Source of the DNA: Sycobia sp. Sy_11
Taxonomy: Eukaryota > Arthropoda > Insecta > Hymenoptera > Epichrysomallidae
NCBI GenBank assembly: GCA_018907035.1
Contig: JACCIC010000140.1
Coordinates: forward strand, 69,501 to 133,500
DNA length: 64,000 nucleotides
Reading direction: 5' to 3'
Shown here in pieces: positions 59,331 to 64,000 of this stretch (its first letter is position 1; every line of letters begins with the position of its first letter). A model generated the notes under the pieces. The model searched no databases. It had not been told where the DNA came from and was given only the letters and a program-made list of their open reading frames with translations. Position numbers and translations under genes: made by a program.

Positions 59331-60064
59331 GCGCGCGCGGCGCGCGCACATATTTATATATAAACACCTGCAGATCTTTCCAACATGGGAAAGAAGTTAA
59401 AAAATTAATTTACTATGTATGTTTTCTCTAGTGTTTATAAAATTATTTTATCATCTTAAGTGCTGTACGGTTATTTGCAAAGTATAGTATAGTAATCGCA
59501 TATATTGCGTTTTAGCTTAGTGAATAATGCGTTAGCTTGCGAATCGTAGGGTTGTGGATTCGATAGTCAGCGGAGGTCAGAATTTTTTTCATCGAAATAA
59601 AATAATTTATACGTTCAGCGGAGGTGTTTAATATTAAAATTTACAATAATTAGTATATAAAAAATATGTTAATAATTATTAATTGTTAATTGTAAATCGT
59701 AATACGTAATCATGCGTATATCAAATAATTTATAAATTCGAATTAAATCGTATGCGCTACCTAAACACGTAAATATATTTTTTATTTTAAATAGATAAAT
59801 ATTAAAAGGGGCAAAAAATTGTTCACTTGATCGAGTAAACAACATTGAAACAAATACGTAAATCGTCCTTATTTCTAGATTTCCTGACTAGATTGTGTCT
59901 AGTTTCTAACTTGTTATACCTACCAAAATCTAAGCTCGTTACCTATATAAAATGCTATTAAAAGTGGGACAAGGATCAGACTAGAATTCCCTTCTGGATC
60001 CGAACATTTAATAAGGAAAACTAACCCGATACTAGTTAGATTCGAGAACGAATTTCTACACGGG
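58839..60064 (-). mobile_element. Family B element, copy B2 (full length)
   Basis: A 1226-bp copy, reverse orientation to B1; ends CCCGTTTAGAAAT and ATTTCTACACGGG with TA on both sides. Carries a (CA)n/(CG)n tract at 59290-59346 and the tRNA-like segment at 59510-59585. Confidence 0.88.
59510..59585 (+). repeat. tRNA-derived segment inside B2
   Basis: TTAGCTTAGTGAATAATGCG resembles a tRNA A-box region and GTGGATTCGAT a B box; same relative position as in B1, so it was present before these copies spread. Confidence 0.6.
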
Positions 60065-61437
60065 TATAGTGTCTCCTTTGTCAGGCCCACGATCACTGGC
60101 CGAGATATCTGTCCATCCCGGTTGGCTGATGGACACTGGCGCGTAGCACAAAAATTATTCGCAATAGCCTAAAATTGATTCGAATTATTACACATGACTT
60201 TTCCTACACGATCCCATCGCAATACGTTGATAACTTATTTCGGAAACACCGTGTATATAATTGTTTCGCCGTCACAATTAGTTCCTTGGCTTTGTAACTA
60301 TGTGCATATAATTGCATGAGTGCAGAATGCGGGAGAGAAAGAGAGATCGCGCTCGTTATCAGTCAGTGCGTCGACGTTATGCGCATCGCGTAATTGCGTT
60401 TGTCGGCATGGTGAGAGATAAAATGGTGGGGGTACGGCGAGGGCGCAAGTAGGGTCAGGGACGGTGCAGAGCGGTTGTCTTTTTTTTTTTTTGCGCGCGT
60501 GATATAACGACAACGCGAGATAACGTATCACACGAGCTCACGACGCATTTTTGCATTAAAGAGAAATTGCGTTCGTACCAATCGACAGTATAGAGGACCG
60601 AACTATATAGTAGTCCGCTCTTCGCACCGCCTTCAAGATGAGGCTCTCGCCTATACAGGAGCTGATCAAACGAGATGGTCAAGATCAATTAACACTGGTG
60701 TATTGCAGAATCTCGTTACGAATTGCGCTCGCTCCGATTACGCGTCGTATTTATAGCGATTTATCTAGTGTCCGCGCGGATTCGTTTTCTCAACGTGAGT
60801 GCGAGTGTGTGAGAATCTATTCCTTTGGTTTTCTGAAAATGAATCGGGTTTTATTTTTGACTTATTAGACTTTTTCCTCTCAACAAAAAGTGATCGTTAT
60901 AAGAATTTTTTTATCCCTGTTAAAACCTATCATTTCCTTAATCCATCCCAATCCTATAATATAAATTAAATTTTAAAACTAAGGTTGTTCTGTCAACTAT
61001 AAGGCAATTCGGTCACCACACGTCGATTCACTACTAAATAATGGTGAAAATCAGGGACGTAGGTCCACCAAGCATGTGTAAATGTAGTAATATGTTAAAA
61101 AGCACAGGTAATTTTTTAACAGAATTGCTGTAGGTCTCGACTTCAGTCATTCTGCCGAGATTGATATTTTCATACTTGTGCTCGGTTTATTTTAATTCAT
61201 ATATAGTCATTTTCTGTAACGGTTAAGCCACATATAATGGTGAATTTAAATCTTCTTTTTGGTGTCACGATAACGCCAGTTTCTCGTTATAATTGAACAT
61301 TACGGCTGTATAAAAGGCCATTTCAAAATATTAAGCTTCTGCAACATTAGTCAATACAACTCGCGAGATGGAGCAACACGTATCTCCGGTTCAGTGCTCG
61401 ATGTACTAAATCCAGATGCGCCATAACTTCTCGCGAG
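60065..61437. other. Non-coding DNA with a CpG-richer patch
   Basis: The interval 60320-60820 is GC- and CpG-richer than its surroundings and has short ORFs in both strands (for example 76 codons from 60638). No homology or splice pattern recognised; it could be a promoter or exon of an unseen neighbour. Confidence 0.3.
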
Positions 61438-62405
61438 TGTTTTGTCGTACAATGGTATTGGAATTGCTGCTCGTGGCGTCATAATTGCCAAAATGGCGCT
61501 CAGAGTAGGGTAAATATTATTTAAAGAGGTGGAATTAGAGTATGAACGCGAATATATTTAAATTATAGAACAGAATGGAGCTCAAAGACGGGCATAAAGA
61601 ATACCAATCCATAAGTGTAAAATTTATTGTTCTGTTTTTGAACGTTGTGGTAAAAAATATAACAAATGAAATTTAATTATTCATCGTTTTCGGAAAGTCC
61701 GTACAATAATTCATCATATAAATAAATTAGGTGTAAGGGAATTAATCAACAGGCAAAAATTGTGAGAAATTATTTTAAAAATTGATAAAAAAGTGGTATT
61801 TACTATGTTACTATATATATTCACTTCATTTTGTTGAAGAAGATTATAATTTTATAAAAAATCTTCATACTAAATATGTGTTTGAATATAGAATTAATAT
61901 CTTTCAGATAATAAGCCTGAATGTAAATTTCTAAGATCAACAAGCGTGCCATCCAAGAATTTAAAAAGAAAAACGTCACATCAATAACGATATAAGTGAA
62001 TGACATCCAGACTCAATCTCTGAAAGATATTAATTCTATATTCAAATACATATTTAGTATGAAGATTTCTTATAAAATTATAATTTTTTTCAATAAAATG
62101 AAGTCACCTATATATATATATCAGCATAATTATATTGCAGTATAATTTTCACCTAACGACTAATTACAGTACACCAAATTTATCTACATGCTTAATTATT
62201 GTACCGACTTTCGGAAGATGATGAATAATTTACACACGTCTTTGAGCTCCATTCTGTTTTATAATTTACTTATATTCGCGTTGATAATCAAACTCCGCTC
62301 ATTTCAACAATATTTACCCTACTTTGAGGGCCATCTTGACAATTACGACGTCACGACTACCAATCTAAACATTTATTATGGTCATTGTACAGATACTGGA
62401 GTAAA
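61438..62405. repeat. Long foldback (inverted repeat) of about 960 bp
   Basis: Left and right arms are reverse complements in order: 61480-61605 with 62228-62355, about 61660-61760 with 62124-62228, and 61811-61908 with 62022-62123, around a loop of about 113 bp. The innermost arms are about 92% identical by eye. The 61-codon and 93-codon ORFs within it are by-products. Confidence 0.85.
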
Positions 62406-63505
62406 ACAAATTTTTTCCTGTATACTGCGGCTGCATTATTGCATAGCAACCAGCATAAAAGAGATTTAATATTATAGGGTTGAGTTTCGAATAAATAGTT
62501 TAAGTCATTTATAAAAATAACTTACCTCATAAATCAATGTAAATACTTATTTTCGTGCGCTCTAGTAATATTTGAACGCATTTTATTAGACCAAAATGTC
62601 GAATGCTTTTCATCCGATTGATTGCAGTTCAGCCTCGTTATACATGCAGACAAAAAGAGTTTTTTAGTTTTTAGACAGTGCCATGGATAGTCATAATATA
62701 ATAATGAGATGAACCAAATATGGTTATCATGACAGAACAGTGCAAGGCTCAGAGGTATTTTAGAGACGTCGACCGCTAAAAGAGAAGGGAAGAACTAGGG
62801 AAAATAAATGTATTGTATTTACTATCTATTTGTTATCAACTCGTCAATATACTCTCAGATGTGAATAATTCTTATCCCATTACTAAAATCCGGCTAAAGA
62901 TGATAATCTTTCGTGAGCCATTTTCGATCTGTATCTAGTTTTTATTCTTTGTAATATTGAAAATGATCTTACGGCCTCAAAATTTACTAATGGAACTTTT
63001 ATAAGTATAATCTATATACGATATATAAATATTTGGACAAACGAAGTTCGTATCATTGCTTTTCATCCAAATTAACTCTTTTAAGGGCTTTAAAGAACTT
63101 TTATCGACGTAGATTGTAAAAATGTCTTTAGGCAACAGTTCGAGACCAGGCATAAATTGTTCTAATGAAATTTTTCTGCATGAATCTTTATTTGTTGAGG
63201 CCTAATATCTAGAAGTTTGGATGAAAAGCCAAATAACATTGCTAAGCGATCATCTTCGGTACTCCTGTTTTTTTCATTCAATCTGATCATTATTCGGTTG
63301 CAGTTTTTGCATGCATAAAATTACCTAAGTTTTTGTTAATACTATCCAGTAAACTATTACGATTCCTATAGTATCAGTTAGAGTTAAAAAAACTTTTAAA
63401 AAGTTCATTTAAATCTTGAATATTAATTTCTTGTGTATTATTTATTTTGTTTTTGTTAATAATTGTTATATCGTCACTACATTGTGAATCATTATCTTTC
63501 TCTCT

Positions 63506-63549
<44 letters not shown>

Positions 63550-63676
63550 GATTGTAAAGGTTTTTGTTGAAAAAATGACGAATAAAAATGCGTAACTTTA
63601 GGAAGTTTTTTTATAGATTCTATTCTTGTTTCTCTAATTTTCTTGTTTTTGAACCACTGCAGTGTAGCGGCTCAAA
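62406..63676. other. Non-coding AT-rich DNA
   Basis: (TC)n tract at 63498-63552. No gene or RNA recognised. Confidence 0.5.
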
Positions 63677-64000
63677 CCCTAGTAGAAATCTAACAATTTT
63701 CAATACGTTGAAAGTAGTTACTAGGTATTAAAAATAGAATCAACTATCATGGCTTAAAACTAGGCAAACCTTAGATTGAAAAATGTCTATAAAATTAAAA
63801 AATAGGTAGAAACTAGGGCGAAGCTGGATGCTTGTTTCTCGCAAGTATAAATGAACATTTTCATTCGGATGTATAAAGTTTCAATTACTACAATCGAAAA
63901 AATAAATATTTATACAATATTATAGTATTATATGGTTTATAGAATAGAAAGAACACCATACGATACGTAAATAATTTGAAAGAATTATAAAAAAATAATA
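63677..64000 (-). mobile_element. Family A element, old subfamily, cut by window edge (A7)
   Basis: Begins CCCTAGTAGAAATC and follows A3 outer closely (CTATCATGGCTTAAAACTAG, AGGGCGAAGCTGGATGCTTG). Continues beyond the window. Confidence 0.8.

Noticed and set aside
62188..62469. 93-codon plus-strand ORF
   Set aside because: Lies in one arm of the foldback; its mirror arm has no matching frame and there is no homology.

Overview
This window is nuclear DNA from an animal, almost certainly an insect. It is AT-rich with sharp GC/CpG-rich islands, very dense in (TA)n, (CA/TG)n and (GA)n microsatellites, and has one multi-exon gene with canonical GT-AG introns. CpG is not depleted in the islands and the layout resembles hymenopteran genomes (ants, wasps), but order cannot be proven from this sequence. 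There are no bacterial-type operons, CRISPR arrays, rRNAs or intact tRNAs.

The only well supported protein-coding gene lies on the minus strand between about 19.15 and 11.72 kb. It is a Polycomb-group RING-finger (PCGF) protein of the Posterior sex combs / Suppressor 2 of zeste type, a PRC1 subunit. Three exons join in frame: exon A (polyQ/polyP leader and first half of a C3HC4 RING), exon B (rest of the RING and most of the RAWUL ubiquitin-like domain) and exon C (last RAWUL strand and a long disordered Psc-type C-terminal region carrying a PLDLS motif). The joined product is 854 residues if the first ATG of exon A is used, but exon A begins with its own splice acceptor and is open upstream, so one or more 5' exons should lie to the right. 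A CpG-rich, purine-repeat-rich block at about 28.5-31.6 kb is the best candidate promoter/5' exon region.

Left of the gene (1-11.7 kb): downstream or intergenic DNA with a decayed non-LTR retrotransposon fragment, a partial inverted-repeat element and many microsatellites, including a 200-bp (TA)27(TG)73 tract. The first intron holds a possible hAT-like non-autonomous element. The 19-28.5 kb stretch looks like intron or upstream non-coding DNA, with microsatellites and one relic.

The right half (31.6-64 kb) contains no convincing gene and is built from transposable elements. Two non-autonomous families, called A and B here, share nearly the same 13-bp terminal inverted repeat (A: CCCTGGTAGAAAT; B: CCCGTGTAGAAAT) and both give 2-bp target duplications. 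Copies are nested inside one another; one old A copy was hit by a B and by a younger A element four bases apart. B copies carry a tRNA-derived, SINE-like internal segment. Two near-identical A copies in inverted orientation flank about 0.5 kb whose end dinucleotides fit a segment inversion between them. A third repeat (C) is present twice, and a foldback of about 960 bp with arms of about 450 bp lies near 62 kb. These elements, not a gene system, are the most original content of the window.
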